A DNA stretch of 57,411 nt from a virus, in IMG/VR virus record IMGVR_UViG_3300027844_000349, positions 1-57,411 of that record, one strand, 5' to 3'. Positions 22,205 through 30,536 of this stretch are shown here, one piece after another. The notes under the pieces were generated by a model. The model was not told the DNA's origin, did not search any database, and saw only the letters and a program-made list of their open reading frames with translations. Position 1 is the stretch's first letter, and every line of letters starts with the position of its first letter. The translations under genes and the position numbers were made by a program.

Positions 22205-22972
22205 TTAGCTTAGAAGCTCACGGGGAATTCCGTCTGTCTGACCAGCCTGAACACGGGTTTGAAGTTCCCGCAATTCTTTATAAGACAGGTTAACCAATTG
22301 GTCAACTGTGTCTCCTTCAGTCTGCTGTTTAACAATCGGAGTCGTTCCGTCAGTTCCCAAGTCATACGAAATTTGTCGAGGGGCTGTCAAGCCAGTCTCT
22401 TCACGGAAACCCATCTTCCGCAAACGTTCTTCAGATTCAGTTTGAACCTGCTTTGAGATGTTGCCCTCAACGTTTGACAACTGCAATTGGAGGTCATTCA
22501 ATTGCTTAGTAAGGTCTTCTACAGACTTAGTTTCATATCTAGGCCCAGCTTCTTCATCATCTTCTGTATCTGCTTCTTCATCCACAGGATGCTTTTCGTC
22601 ATCGCCACCAGCTTCTTTCTGCATAGCTTGAATAGTAGCTTGTACATCTGCAATGCCACGAGTGGCATCTACCTGGGTAGCAGAATCATCTGCATCATTA
22701 CCAGTAGCTACTGATTTACCAGAACGTACTTTCAAACCGTCTACATCCAAACCATTATCAGACTTAATCATGTCAAAAACTTCGGTGGCAATTGACTTAA
22801 CCAGTTCTGACTTTGCAACGTCTTCGTCCTTTCTCTTCTCTTCCTCATCGTCATCTTCGTCTGCTTTCGCCAAACGCTCATCCATTTTACGGAGAACATC
22901 CGCCACCGCAGAGAGGGCCAAATTACTACCCTCCATTTGTTTCTCGATCCGTCCCAAAATCTCATCAGCCAT
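22205..22972 (-). CDS. Capsid scaffold protein
   Basis: A 255-residue protein starting MADEILGRIEKQ behind AAAGGAGG. Helical and highly acidic (EDDDEEEKRKDED; DEEADTEDDEEAG), with a coiled coil near 155-190 and a conserved-looking C-terminal end. Charge, helicity and its place one gene before the capsid indicate an assembly scaffold, probably degraded by the XkdF-type protease. No own protease motif. Confidence 0.75.
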   Translation of the reverse strand: MADEILGRIEKQMEGSNLALSAVADVLRKMDERLAKADEDDDEEEKRKDEDVAKSELVKSIATEVFDMIKSDNGLDVDGLKVRSGKSVATGNDADDSATQVDATRGIADVQATIQAMQKEAGGDDEKHPVDEEADTEDDEEAGPRYETKSVEDLTKQLNDLQLQLSNVEGNISKQVQTESEERLRKMGFREETGLTAPRQISYDLGTDGTTPIVKQQTEGDTVDQLVNLSYKELRELQTRVQAGQTDGIPRELLS

Positions 22973-23102
22973 AATATAGATTCCTCCTTTATAATACACG
23001 CTAATATTAATAAAGGTTGGTCTAAGCCACCGCCGACCTTCATTATATAAATCCCTAAGTTATTATACTACAAATACAGAAAAAACCTACTAAAACTCTG
23101 TT

Positions 23103-23315
23103 TTAATCAGAAACTTCTAAAGGGTTTCCAGCATTAAGTTTTAGTATGTCATTACGAAAATCATACAAAGGTACTTGTACAAGCTTCTTAAACTTCTCAC
23201 ATTGAGTACCTTCAGGCATGGAAGCTTCTATTAAGTCCAAAACTTTCCCTACCATCCGTGAATGCCTAGCTAAGATAAATTCTTGGTCTTCTGTTATGTT
23301 CAACTTTTCAGTCAT
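23103..23315 (-). CDS. Small protein of the head module
   Basis: A 70-residue helical protein with the pattern EGTQCEKFKKLVQVPLYDFRNDILK, which I have seen next to phage capsid genes. AAGGAGG before ATG 23315. Function unknown. Confidence 0.65.
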   Translation of the reverse strand: MTEKLNITEDQEFILARHSRMVGKVLDLIEASMPEGTQCEKFKKLVQVPLYDFRNDILKLNAGNPLEVSD

Positions 23316-23332
23316 GTTAACCTCCTTCTGTT

Positions 23333-23818
23333 CTAGCCTAAACTAGTAATTACTATTGTTTTTGGCAGTGCCCCTGACAGGGCACCACCTGAACTTAAGA
23401 CTTCTACCATAGATTGCTGCATACTCTGTTTAATAAACCCATGACCCATTCTACCGTGCTGGGATACTACACGCCACGGGCCTTTTTCATCTCCTTCCAA
23501 TGCAGGAATCTTTCTTGGTCGTTGGTAATTTGAATAGGTACGGGTTACCCACCTCAATGTACCATGATATCTTTGTCTATGTGAACGTGTCCACTTTTCT
23601 GACGGAACATCAGGCGTACCATACTCAACCTCTAGTGCATAAGAGGGGCCAGTCAAGCTATATGTATCTGGCCCCGTCCTATAAACTTTCAAGGAACTCT
23701 TAAGATTACCTGAAACAGTAGGCGTATTCAGCTGCAAACCCTGTTCAAAAGCAGCTACCAACGCCTCAAGAGCTGGTATAGCTACCTGCGTTCTTAGTTC
23801 CCTAGATAAAGACCCCAT
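23333..23818 (-). CDS. HK97 gp10-like neck / tail completion protein
   Basis: A 161-residue protein with the HK97 gp10-like layout: VAALEALV-type N-terminal helix, TPTVSGNLKSSLKV (residues 33-46), YALEVEYGTP and the C-terminal helix GFIKQSMQQSMVEVL. It should close the head-tail joint. It lies in the head module, more than 30 kb from the rest of the connector genes. Confidence 0.75.
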   Translation of the reverse strand: MGSLSRELRTQVAIPALEALVAAFEQGLQLNTPTVSGNLKSSLKVYRTGPDTYSLTGPSYALEVEYGTPDVPSEKWTRSHRQRYHGTLRWVTRTYSNYQRPRKIPALEGDEKGPWRVVSQHGRMGHGFIKQSMQQSMVEVLSSGGALSGALPKTIVITSLG

Positions 23819-23821
23819 ATT

Positions 23822-25126
23822 TTATACCACCTCTTTCCGATCTACCCACACAGAGGGCAGAGAATCTGTAAATTTACTAGAAGACCCATCATAACGATTT
23901 AAATATATTACTTCTTTACCTATATACCCATACTTAGGGTGCCAATACGTAACCAATTGTTTAGGTTTACTAATAACCGCCAACTGATTTAAAGCGTATT
24001 CATCACCACCCTTCATACATCCACATAGATGTGCTTCTCCTGTACCTATATCAAACTCATCTACTCTATGATAATGACCCATAAAAGCTGAATCAAAATA
24101 AGTACTACCATTAAAGCTCTCTTCATCTATTTGATTACTAGATACTTCTTCCTCTAACCCCATTCTATATTGTAGAACAGTCCTCATATTTGTAAGACTT
24201 CTTAGTACATCTCCAGTACCAGCCTTACCCTTCAAAGAATCTCCATGCATTATTAATATATTTCTATTACATACAGGGAACACATGGAAAAAGGTTTTCG
24301 GAATTTCAAACTCAATATTTTTTTGTTGGCTACAGAAAGCTGCTACCCACTGATACAGCATATAATCCCAGTTAACATACTTATCTTTAGCAGGAGGCTT
24401 GTTAGTCATACGTCCATGATTACCTACAACACACGGTACTCGTACTTTCTCAAAGTGTGGAGCCATGAACATCAAAGCTTGAGCAATCAGATTAGCCCCC
24501 CTCACCATTTGACCCATCGTGGTATCTTGGTTTGTTTCTCGTAATTCCTGATGGATATCTCCGCTAACCATATCCCCCAAAAGAGGAATGACTAGCTCAG
24601 GAACCTCTGCAAATGTCCTTCTATACTCTACTAAGTCTAGTATCTGAGATGCCCATCCATATAGTCTAGAATTAAAGATGTCAATCGTATAAGCATTCAA
24701 ACTACCCATCTGATTGTAATCTACATTGTCACCTATATGTGTATCGGATAACGGAGCTACTACACTCTGAGGTTCTCGACCTCTCCTACCCTGTATTACT
24801 GGAGATTTAACTAATGATTGTTCTTTAAAGGGTTTCGTCACAGTCTTAATAATATCAATGATAGACTGATGTGTACTGATTTCATCAGATGCCTGCCCAT
24901 AAAGTTTCTTGTAGTGTTCAGCTTCATGCTTATAAGTATCTACTTGCTTCTCTAATTTACTATCTCCTCCCTCTTCGTAATCCCCCTCCTTGTCGTACCA
25001 ACGTTGAATAGTACTGCGATGTACGCCTATGCCCGTTTCCTCCTCCATCCATTCGGCTATCGCCGTCCATGTTTCCCCGCTCTGCCTCTTTTTTACTATC
25101 TCTGATTTTGCCTGTTCTGGAATCAT
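23822..25126 (-). CDS. HTH plus calcineurin-like phosphoesterase
   Basis: A 434-residue two-part protein. Residues 1-50 form a helix-turn-helix (KSEIVKKRQSGETWTAIAEWM ending HRSTIQRWY in two segments). From about 120 follow the metallophosphoesterase motifs: SDTHIGD (127-133), GDMVSGD (184-190), VGNHG (234-238), MHGDS (293-297) and GHYHR (350-354). The family hydrolyses phosphodiester bonds, including in DNA, with two metal ions. The HTH suggests a DNA target, in packaging or DNA processing. AAGGAGAGAAT precedes the ATG. Confidence 0.85.
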   Translation of the reverse strand: MIPEQAKSEIVKKRQSGETWTAIAEWMEEETGIGVHRSTIQRWYDKEGDYEEGGDSKLEKQVDTYKHEAEHYKKLYGQASDEISTHQSIIDIIKTVTKPFKEQSLVKSPVIQGRRGREPQSVVAPLSDTHIGDNVDYNQMGSLNAYTIDIFNSRLYGWASQILDLVEYRRTFAEVPELVIPLLGDMVSGDIHQELRETNQDTTMGQMVRGANLIAQALMFMAPHFEKVRVPCVVGNHGRMTNKPPAKDKYVNWDYMLYQWVAAFCSQQKNIEFEIPKTFFHVFPVCNRNILIMHGDSLKGKAGTGDVLRSLTNMRTVLQYRMGLEEEVSSNQIDEESFNGSTYFDSAFMGHYHRVDEFDIGTGEAHLCGCMKGGDEYALNQLAVISKPKQLVTYWHPKYGYIGKEVIYLNRYDGSSSKFTDSLPSVWVDRKEVV

Positions 25127-25229
25127 ATTCTCTCCTTACTGTGAGTACTATAACTTTACCGCACATGCGGCAACTCAAATCTTTATCTTCATTCAGATAC
25201 ATGAGTCCTTTACATTTAGGACACATCAT
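24960..25229 (-). CDS. Small zinc-ribbon protein overlapping the phosphoesterase
   Basis: About 89 residues from ATG 25229. The first 35 residues hold CPKC and CRMC, a clear ribbon; the rest is basic and reads through 167 nt of the next gene in another frame. It also overlaps the upstream stop. The ribbon part has no competing gene, so it is likely real, but the long overlap is unusual. Confidence 0.55.
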   Translation of the reverse strand: MMCPKCKGLMYLNEDKDLSCRMCGKVIVLTVRREYDSRTGKIRDSKKEAERGNMDGDSRMDGGGNGHRRTSQYYSTLVRQGGGLRRGRR

Positions 25230-26085
25230 CAATCTCTGTCTTTACAATAAACTTATTCTCATAGGTTGTAACACACTTCTGAAAAAATCCATCTATAAAT
25301 TGCGTACCACTGTCTTCCTTTTCTACTACCCACCAATTCCGGTCTTCCTCCTCATCATCCTCATTATTAGTATTTACGCCTCTAGGAATTCTATCCTTAT
25401 CATCGGTTCTCCGTAGGGAATCATTCTGTCCAGCTTGTCCATAACCATCTGATTTACTAACATCTTTATCATAGCCACGGATTTTCTCTTCCACATCAGC
25501 TTGATGTGCCAAGGTATAATCTGACCACTTCTCTTTCTCCTTAGAATTTTTAGACCTTTCTACATACTGAGGTGGTGGGTCTGGATCTACTCTTACGCCA
25601 TAGCCTTTATAGAACTGTCCCTCTGGTAAATTGTTATGGGCCACTGAATGCTCAGTCTCATCCTCCTTCTTTTTCCAATCTATTCGTTTTGGGTTGTTCA
25701 AAGGTTCAGAAGTATCGGTTAGAGCATGGTTATTATTATGAGTCTTCTCTATAAACTCATTCAGTTTATTAAGTTCTTTAGAAAATATTTTCGGAGTACC
25801 ACCATTTAAAAAGTTATCAACTTTTTTTGGCCCTTCTGAATGTTTTCTTTTTTTGTTGCTGCCATACGTAGGTGTATAGACATCCGTTGATGTGAAGACT
25901 GTAGCTTCCCCCCCTTCTCCTCCACCATCTTCTTTCTTAAAGGAAGTATCAACAGATTCTATATTACGCAGACGAGCATTACGAGCAATCTCTCCAGCTG
26001 ACTGAGGTTTTTCTCCCTCATCTATAGCACCTGTATCCATTTTAGATTCGTATATTAACTTACGCTTTCTTTTAGACTTCGACAT
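25216..26085 (-). CDS. Disordered charged protein downstream of portal
   Basis: A 289-residue polar protein with very little hydrophobic content apart from the last 45 residues (NWWVVEKEDSGTQFIDGFFQKCV). Rich in Lys, Asp, Glu and Asn. It starts at the stop of the portal gene. It might be an internal head or minor structural protein; I recognise no family. Confidence 0.65.
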   Translation of the reverse strand: MSKSKRKRKLIYESKMDTGAIDEGEKPQSAGEIARNARLRNIESVDTSFKKEDGGGEGGEATVFTSTDVYTPTYGSNKKRKHSEGPKKVDNFLNGGTPKIFSKELNKLNEFIEKTHNNNHALTDTSEPLNNPKRIDWKKKEDETEHSVAHNNLPEGQFYKGYGVRVDPDPPPQYVERSKNSKEKEKWSDYTLAHQADVEEKIRGYDKDVSKSDGYGQAGQNDSLRRTDDKDRIPRGVNTNNEDDEEEDRNWWVVEKEDSGTQFIDGFFQKCVTTYENKFIVKTEIDDVS

Positions 26086-28106
26086 TATAGCTCCTCCTCA
26101 TCCTCTCTAAGAACATCTGGATTCTGTCTATGGTTTCCAGTAGGGTTATATCTAGAGAAGTCTTTATGGCCTGGGTTATGTGGTGAATTTATATGTACAC
26201 CAGGGTCAAGTCTAGCTTTCTCTATGTGTACTACACCTGAACCGTTTAGGTTGGCTACATAATCGACTGAATCTTGTGCAAACCACATCTGTGTCCCATC
26301 AGGAGATACTTGTTTAATGAAGGGCATAGTAAATCCTTTTTGGATTAGGCTCTCTACCCATGTCTGAGAGTCGTTCATCAATGACAGCTCATTTTTAGCA
26401 GCTCTAGCATCAGCATAGTCATCTATATCTCTTTCTTCGTGAGGCAGTTTATCCTGCCAGTCAGGAGTTCTCCCCCCAGTACGACCTTTAAATTTACGTT
26501 TGTGCTTAGGGATAGTTTTTAGGAGCATTGCTTGAATAGCTTCCATACCTTCTTCTCCTTCTTCTCCCTCAGGAAGTTCTTCTTCACCCCCCTCTTCTTC
26601 CCCTTCTTCATCTCCCCCCATGAAATTACCTGGGGCTTGCTCTTGTTGTTCTGTCTGTTCCAACTGTTGTTGCTGTTGCTCTAACTGTAGAGCTTGCTGT
26701 TCTCCCTGCATTCGTGCAGACGGAACCATCTCACCAGAAACTATAAATTCTGCTTCCTCTAGAGAAACATCTTGGTCTTTTAGAACCACCTCAAAACCCA
26801 TGTTAGCATATTGATTTGCAACTGCAATCTTTTGCTGTGCAAATTGAATACGAGTAGCTTCAGCTCGTTCTTCAGGCTGTGGTAATTCTAATGTCCAATC
26901 AGTTATACCAAAAGCTTCTAAGAGCTGTGGGAAAACCTTCTCATGGAAGAGCCTCTGGTCACCTTCAACCACACGGCTCATTACAACTAACTGTTGTGTT
27001 TGAGTAGACAATCCGCCAAAAGCCTCAGGTGCACCTTGCCAAGCAGGAGTCACACCCCACATAGCAGCTACACGTTCTCGTATCTCTGCTCTCACAGGAA
27101 GATAATCCATCTCCTGTAGTGTGTGGAACAGCCGTACCATATCAACCCTACCTCTATTATTCTTAGCTGATACTGCTATCATTGGAACAAAGTTAGGGTC
27201 AATACGAGTTTGAGCAGCAATGTTAGCACGTTCTCTACGTAGACTCTCAGGGTCATCCGTAAAGACCATCATCATAGACCCAGGCATCTTACGCTCAAAG
27301 AAATATCTATACAAGTTCTTATCCATTCCAATCAAGGTTAACACCTTTTCAAAGATGGTAAGAAGAGGACTCCAGCCATATGTTTCAGAAGGAAAGAACT
27401 TAGAAACGTGAATGACTTCATTCTCAAATAAATAGATGTGCTGACTGCGATGATAATACTTATACATTACAGGCCATCGGTCACGGTCACAGCTTGACTC
27501 TTTACAGATGCCTGGAGTATCCGCTACAGTATCTCTATGGAGAGGACACACGAAATGAGAATTCTTAGGTAACCCCGCCATGTCTAGGTCATATTCAACT
27601 AAGGCAGGATTGAGTCTACGAATCTCCTTTACTTTAGACCTCACTGTTTTTCCATCATCATAGAATTCTTTAATTAAATAGAGGAAGCCATCGTCCACGA
27701 TATTAACATCGAAATGGAACTGTCGTAATACTTCTTCTAACGATTGGTCAAAGACGTTACAACTTGCCAGAAGCTTTTCCATTCTTTCTCGCTGTTCTGG
27801 GTCAGGGTTTTCTACTAAAGGTTTCCAATTGATTCCTCTTCGGAATACTTCACCAGTGATATGACTTACGGGTGAACGTACCTCCTCAACAGACATAGAT
27901 ATGGTTTGAATATCCATAACCAGCTGTTGACGATAGGCCATTTGATGGCGTACCCATGTATTAACTACGTGGTCTAAGCCGAATGAGGGGGAGGAGGCTG
28001 TCTCCCCCGCTGCTTTCATAAGCTCTAGTGTATTAATCTGAGAATTAAGCTCAGACATTTGTTGAGCCATCGCAGGAACTTCGGGTAAATATTCAGATAA
28101 TCTCAT
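26085..28106 (-). CDS. Portal protein
   Basis: A 673-residue portal, the dodecameric ring for DNA entry. Typical parts: helical N-terminus, EVRSPVSHITGEVFRRG, the wing segment with YLFENEVIHVSKFFPSETYGWSPLL, and the stem/crown region TPAWQGAPEAFGGLSTQTQQL. An insertion at C187-x2-H190-x10-C201-x4-C206 could bind zinc. Near 460-520 lies a Gln-rich stretch followed by a Glu/Gly-rich stretch, then a 130-residue C-terminal extension. It is long for a siphovirus portal. Preceded by a 144-residue gene. Confidence 0.85.
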   Translation of the reverse strand: MRLSEYLPEVPAMAQQMSELNSQINTLELMKAAGETASSPSFGLDHVVNTWVRHQMAYRQQLVMDIQTISMSVEEVRSPVSHITGEVFRRGINWKPLVENPDPEQRERMEKLLASCNVFDQSLEEVLRQFHFDVNIVDDGFLYLIKEFYDDGKTVRSKVKEIRRLNPALVEYDLDMAGLPKNSHFVCPLHRDTVADTPGICKESSCDRDRWPVMYKYYHRSQHIYLFENEVIHVSKFFPSETYGWSPLLTIFEKVLTLIGMDKNLYRYFFERKMPGSMMMVFTDDPESLRRERANIAAQTRIDPNFVPMIAVSAKNNRGRVDMVRLFHTLQEMDYLPVRAEIRERVAAMWGVTPAWQGAPEAFGGLSTQTQQLVVMSRVVEGDQRLFHEKVFPQLLEAFGITDWTLELPQPEERAEATRIQFAQQKIAVANQYANMGFEVVLKDQDVSLEEAEFIVSGEMVPSARMQGEQQALQLEQQQQQLEQTEQQEQAPGNFMGGDEEGEEEGGEEELPEGEEGEEGMEAIQAMLLKTIPKHKRKFKGRTGGRTPDWQDKLPHEERDIDDYADARAAKNELSLMNDSQTWVESLIQKGFTMPFIKQVSPDGTQMWFAQDSVDYVANLNGSGVVHIEKARLDPGVHINSPHNPGHKDFSRYNPTGNHRQNPDVLREDEEEL

Positions 28107-28110
28107 GTTT

Positions 28111-28545
28111 TTAATCCTTGCTTAAAGTTTGTATATCTGACATAGAAGTAAGTTTAAGTAGTGTATTCATTGCCATTTCTTTAAGTACAAAACCCTCAGT
28201 ACGGTCAGGCCGTTGTTTGAGTATAGACATTTCCTCATCATATTCTACTAATTTTTCCCGTAAATCCAAAATTTCTGACTCTTTCTCTAGCAATTCTTTA
28301 TCCATATCTGTCTGTTCAGTGAACGCTGCATTAGCTAACACACCTAAACGAGCAGCTTCCTTTACTAGTCCCAAGAAAGCACCCTCAGTTATTAAGGTTA
28401 CTGCATCACTGTCATCTGGTATTTCCCCATCAGGGTCTAAAGCCCTTAGGTCGTCATGCCATGTGTCTAGAACTCTCCACGTTCCCGCCGCATCTTTAGT
28501 TGCTACGTATTGATTATTCCTGTCTCTTAATGTATTTCCTATCAT
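28111..28545 (-). CDS. Hypothetical protein upstream of portal
   Basis: A 144-residue protein starting MIGNTLRDRNNQY, with AGAGGAGAGA upstream. C-terminal coiled-coil-like helix (ELLEKESEILDLREKLVEYDEEM). It could be a small structural or assembly factor from its position; no family recognised. Confidence 0.65.
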   Translation of the reverse strand: MIGNTLRDRNNQYVATKDAAGTWRVLDTWHDDLRALDPDGEIPDDSDAVTLITEGAFLGLVKEAARLGVLANAAFTEQTDMDKELLEKESEILDLREKLVEYDEEMSILKQRPDRTEGFVLKEMAMNTLLKLTSMSDIQTLSKD

Positions 28546-28555
28546 ATTCTCTCCT

Positions 28556-28690
28556 CTAATGTAGAGGGCATATCCCTCTAAATATACTATTTTCTGTTGG
28601 GGCATCTAACATAATCATGGTTTCTGCTGCTATAATAGCTATTATAACACAAACCCCCAAAATTATTATCATTCCTTTAGCTGATTTCAC
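28556..28690 (-). CDS. Single-TM membrane peptide overlapping nrdJ end
   Basis: About 44 residues from GTG 28690 (GGAG 5 nt upstream) or 38 from ATG 28672. One strong membrane helix (GMIIILGVCVIIAIIAAE) with a short polar tail. Starts within the last codons of the ribonucleotide reductase. Function unknown; it may be a lysis accessory protein. Confidence 0.5.
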   Translation of the reverse strand: MKSAKGMIIILGVCVIIAIIAAETMIMLDAPTENSIFRGICPLH

Positions 28691-30524
28691 AAGCACTCCA
28701 TCCACAATTCTTACAGGAACTGCACCCAGCTTCCTGAACAATCAAGGGAGTATCGCAGTCACAGGTTTCTATACCTTGTTCTGCAATGCCTGTAGTTAAA
28801 ACCTCCTTAACTCTGCTACCTGAACGATATACGGTTATTCCTTTACATCCCGTTTCCCAGGCTTGTAAGTATGCTGACTGTACGTCTTCTCTAGTTGCTT
28901 CGTTAGAGAAGTTAATGGTTTTTGATATCCCTGCATCTACTGAATCTTGGAATGCTGCCTGCATGGTTACATGTTCTGATGGAGATATGTCTGGTGCCGT
29001 GACATAAACATCTTTTGCCCACTGAGGAACATCTTCACGTTCTTTAATAGAACGACCTTTAGCTAGATGCTCCATCAAATCGTCCGAATAGAAACCGTGT
29101 TCCTGTGCTGTATCCTGAAAAAATTTGTTTACATAGTACAAACTCTTACCTTCCAAGATGTTTGACTTTCTCCATGCTAACGCAAAAGTTGGTTCAATTC
29201 CGCTTGAAGTATCAGCAATCATAGAGATAGTTCCTGTGGGAGCTACACTTAACCTACAGGCATTCCGATAGGGTTGATGTTGACCGTAGTCACTTTCTTT
29301 CCACGATGGGAAGGTTCCTCTAATCTCTCCCAATTCTAATGATGCCTGGTCAGCAATGTCTCTAATAAATGACATCAAGACTCTACCGATGGTCATAGCT
29401 ACTTCACTATTATAAGGAATCTTCATAGCAATTAGCAAATCAGAAAAGCCCATTACACCTAAGCCAATCTTTCTAGTTGCCTTGGTCATAACATCTATAT
29501 CAGATGTAGCATATTGATTTGCATCAATGACATTATCTAGAAAACGTACAGATAGCTTGGTTATATCGGCTAACTTCTGCCAATCAATCCGTGTTTCCCA
29601 ATCACCAGGCATATCATCATTCTCTAACCCTTCATGAAAGAACTTAATCAAATTGATAGACCCTAGATTACAGCTTTCATTACTGAGGAGGGGTTGTTCT
29701 CCGCAAGGATTGGTTGCTATCATATCTCCATGTGCATCCTTAACATGGTTATCCTGATTAATACGATCAATAAATACTACACCAGGCTCACCATTCTTCC
29801 ATGCCCCATCAATAATTAAACTGAAGACATCAAAGGCATTAACCCAAGATGTTATTTTATTAGTCGTAGGGTGAATTAGTGGGTACTCAGCACGATTCAA
29901 TACAGCTTTCATAAAATTAGTATCTACCCCAACACTAATATTAAAATTATGTATATCCCCTTCAATGGTTTTACACTTAATAAACTCAATTATATCAGGA
30001 TGGTAGATGGACATAACCGCCATGTTTGCCCCATCCCGTTTCCCACCCTGTGTAATCATACTCGATACACGGGAAAGTGTCTTCAATATTTCTATCGGGC
30101 CACAGGCTTTTCCTTGAGTAGTATTTATGGGGTCACCCTTAGGACGGATTTTAGACAGGGCAAAACCTGTACCTCCCCCAAACTTCTGTACCATAGCTGC
30201 ATCAGTAGCAGTCTTCATAATATCTTGCATACTATCTTCTAGAGGAAGGACAAAACATCCTGATAATGTTCCTGCTGGAGTACCAGCATTCATCAACGTA
30301 GGTGAATTGGGTAAGAAATATAATTCGGACAGCATACCATAAAACTCATTCTGTATAAGTTCTATCTCCACAGGCAAAGTCATATACTTCTGCTCAACAG
30401 AAGAAATAGCTTTAGCTACCCGTGTAAACATACCCTCCGCATTTTCTCTAGGTTTCCCTTCGTTATCCTTTAAATAATAACGGGCCTCTAAAATTATTTC
30501 CGCTTGTTCAGTCATCGTCACCAT
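28677..30524 (-). CDS. nrdJ: Class II (B12-dependent) ribonucleotide reductase
   Basis: A 615-residue reductase that makes deoxynucleotides using adenosylcobalamin. Seen: LSGCFVLP (Cys90), FGGGTGFALSKIRPKG, the catalytic NPCGEQ (Asn272, Cys274, Glu276) and APTGTISMIADTSSGIEPTFA. The C-terminal tail carries CDC and CSSCKNCG, the redox cysteines. It needs host or environmental cobalamin and no beta subunit or oxygen. Length and motifs are intact. Placed between terminase and portal, apart from the replication genes. AGGAGG before the ATG. Confidence 0.93.
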   Translation of the reverse strand: MVTMTEQAEIILEARYYLKDNEGKPRENAEGMFTRVAKAISSVEQKYMTLPVEIELIQNEFYGMLSELYFLPNSPTLMNAGTPAGTLSGCFVLPLEDSMQDIMKTATDAAMVQKFGGGTGFALSKIRPKGDPINTTQGKACGPIEILKTLSRVSSMITQGGKRDGANMAVMSIYHPDIIEFIKCKTIEGDIHNFNISVGVDTNFMKAVLNRAEYPLIHPTTNKITSWVNAFDVFSLIIDGAWKNGEPGVVFIDRINQDNHVKDAHGDMIATNPCGEQPLLSNESCNLGSINLIKFFHEGLENDDMPGDWETRIDWQKLADITKLSVRFLDNVIDANQYATSDIDVMTKATRKIGLGVMGFSDLLIAMKIPYNSEVAMTIGRVLMSFIRDIADQASLELGEIRGTFPSWKESDYGQHQPYRNACRLSVAPTGTISMIADTSSGIEPTFALAWRKSNILEGKSLYYVNKFFQDTAQEHGFYSDDLMEHLAKGRSIKEREDVPQWAKDVYVTAPDISPSEHVTMQAAFQDSVDAGISKTINFSNEATREDVQSAYLQAWETGCKGITVYRSGSRVKEVLTTGIAEQGIETCDCDTPLIVQEAGCSSCKNCGWSACEIS

Positions 30525-30536
30525 AAATCCATCCTC

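Noticed and set aside
22973-23102. Possible riboswitch in the 130-nt leader before the scaffold gene
   Set aside because: Only a short AAGGTTGG/CCGACCTT hairpin and a TATAAT-like box near 23060 are visible; no known riboswitch core.
28118-28513. Plus-strand open frame of 131 codons
   Set aside because: Antisense of the gene upstream of portal; Ser-rich composition comes from the opposite strand's codon use.
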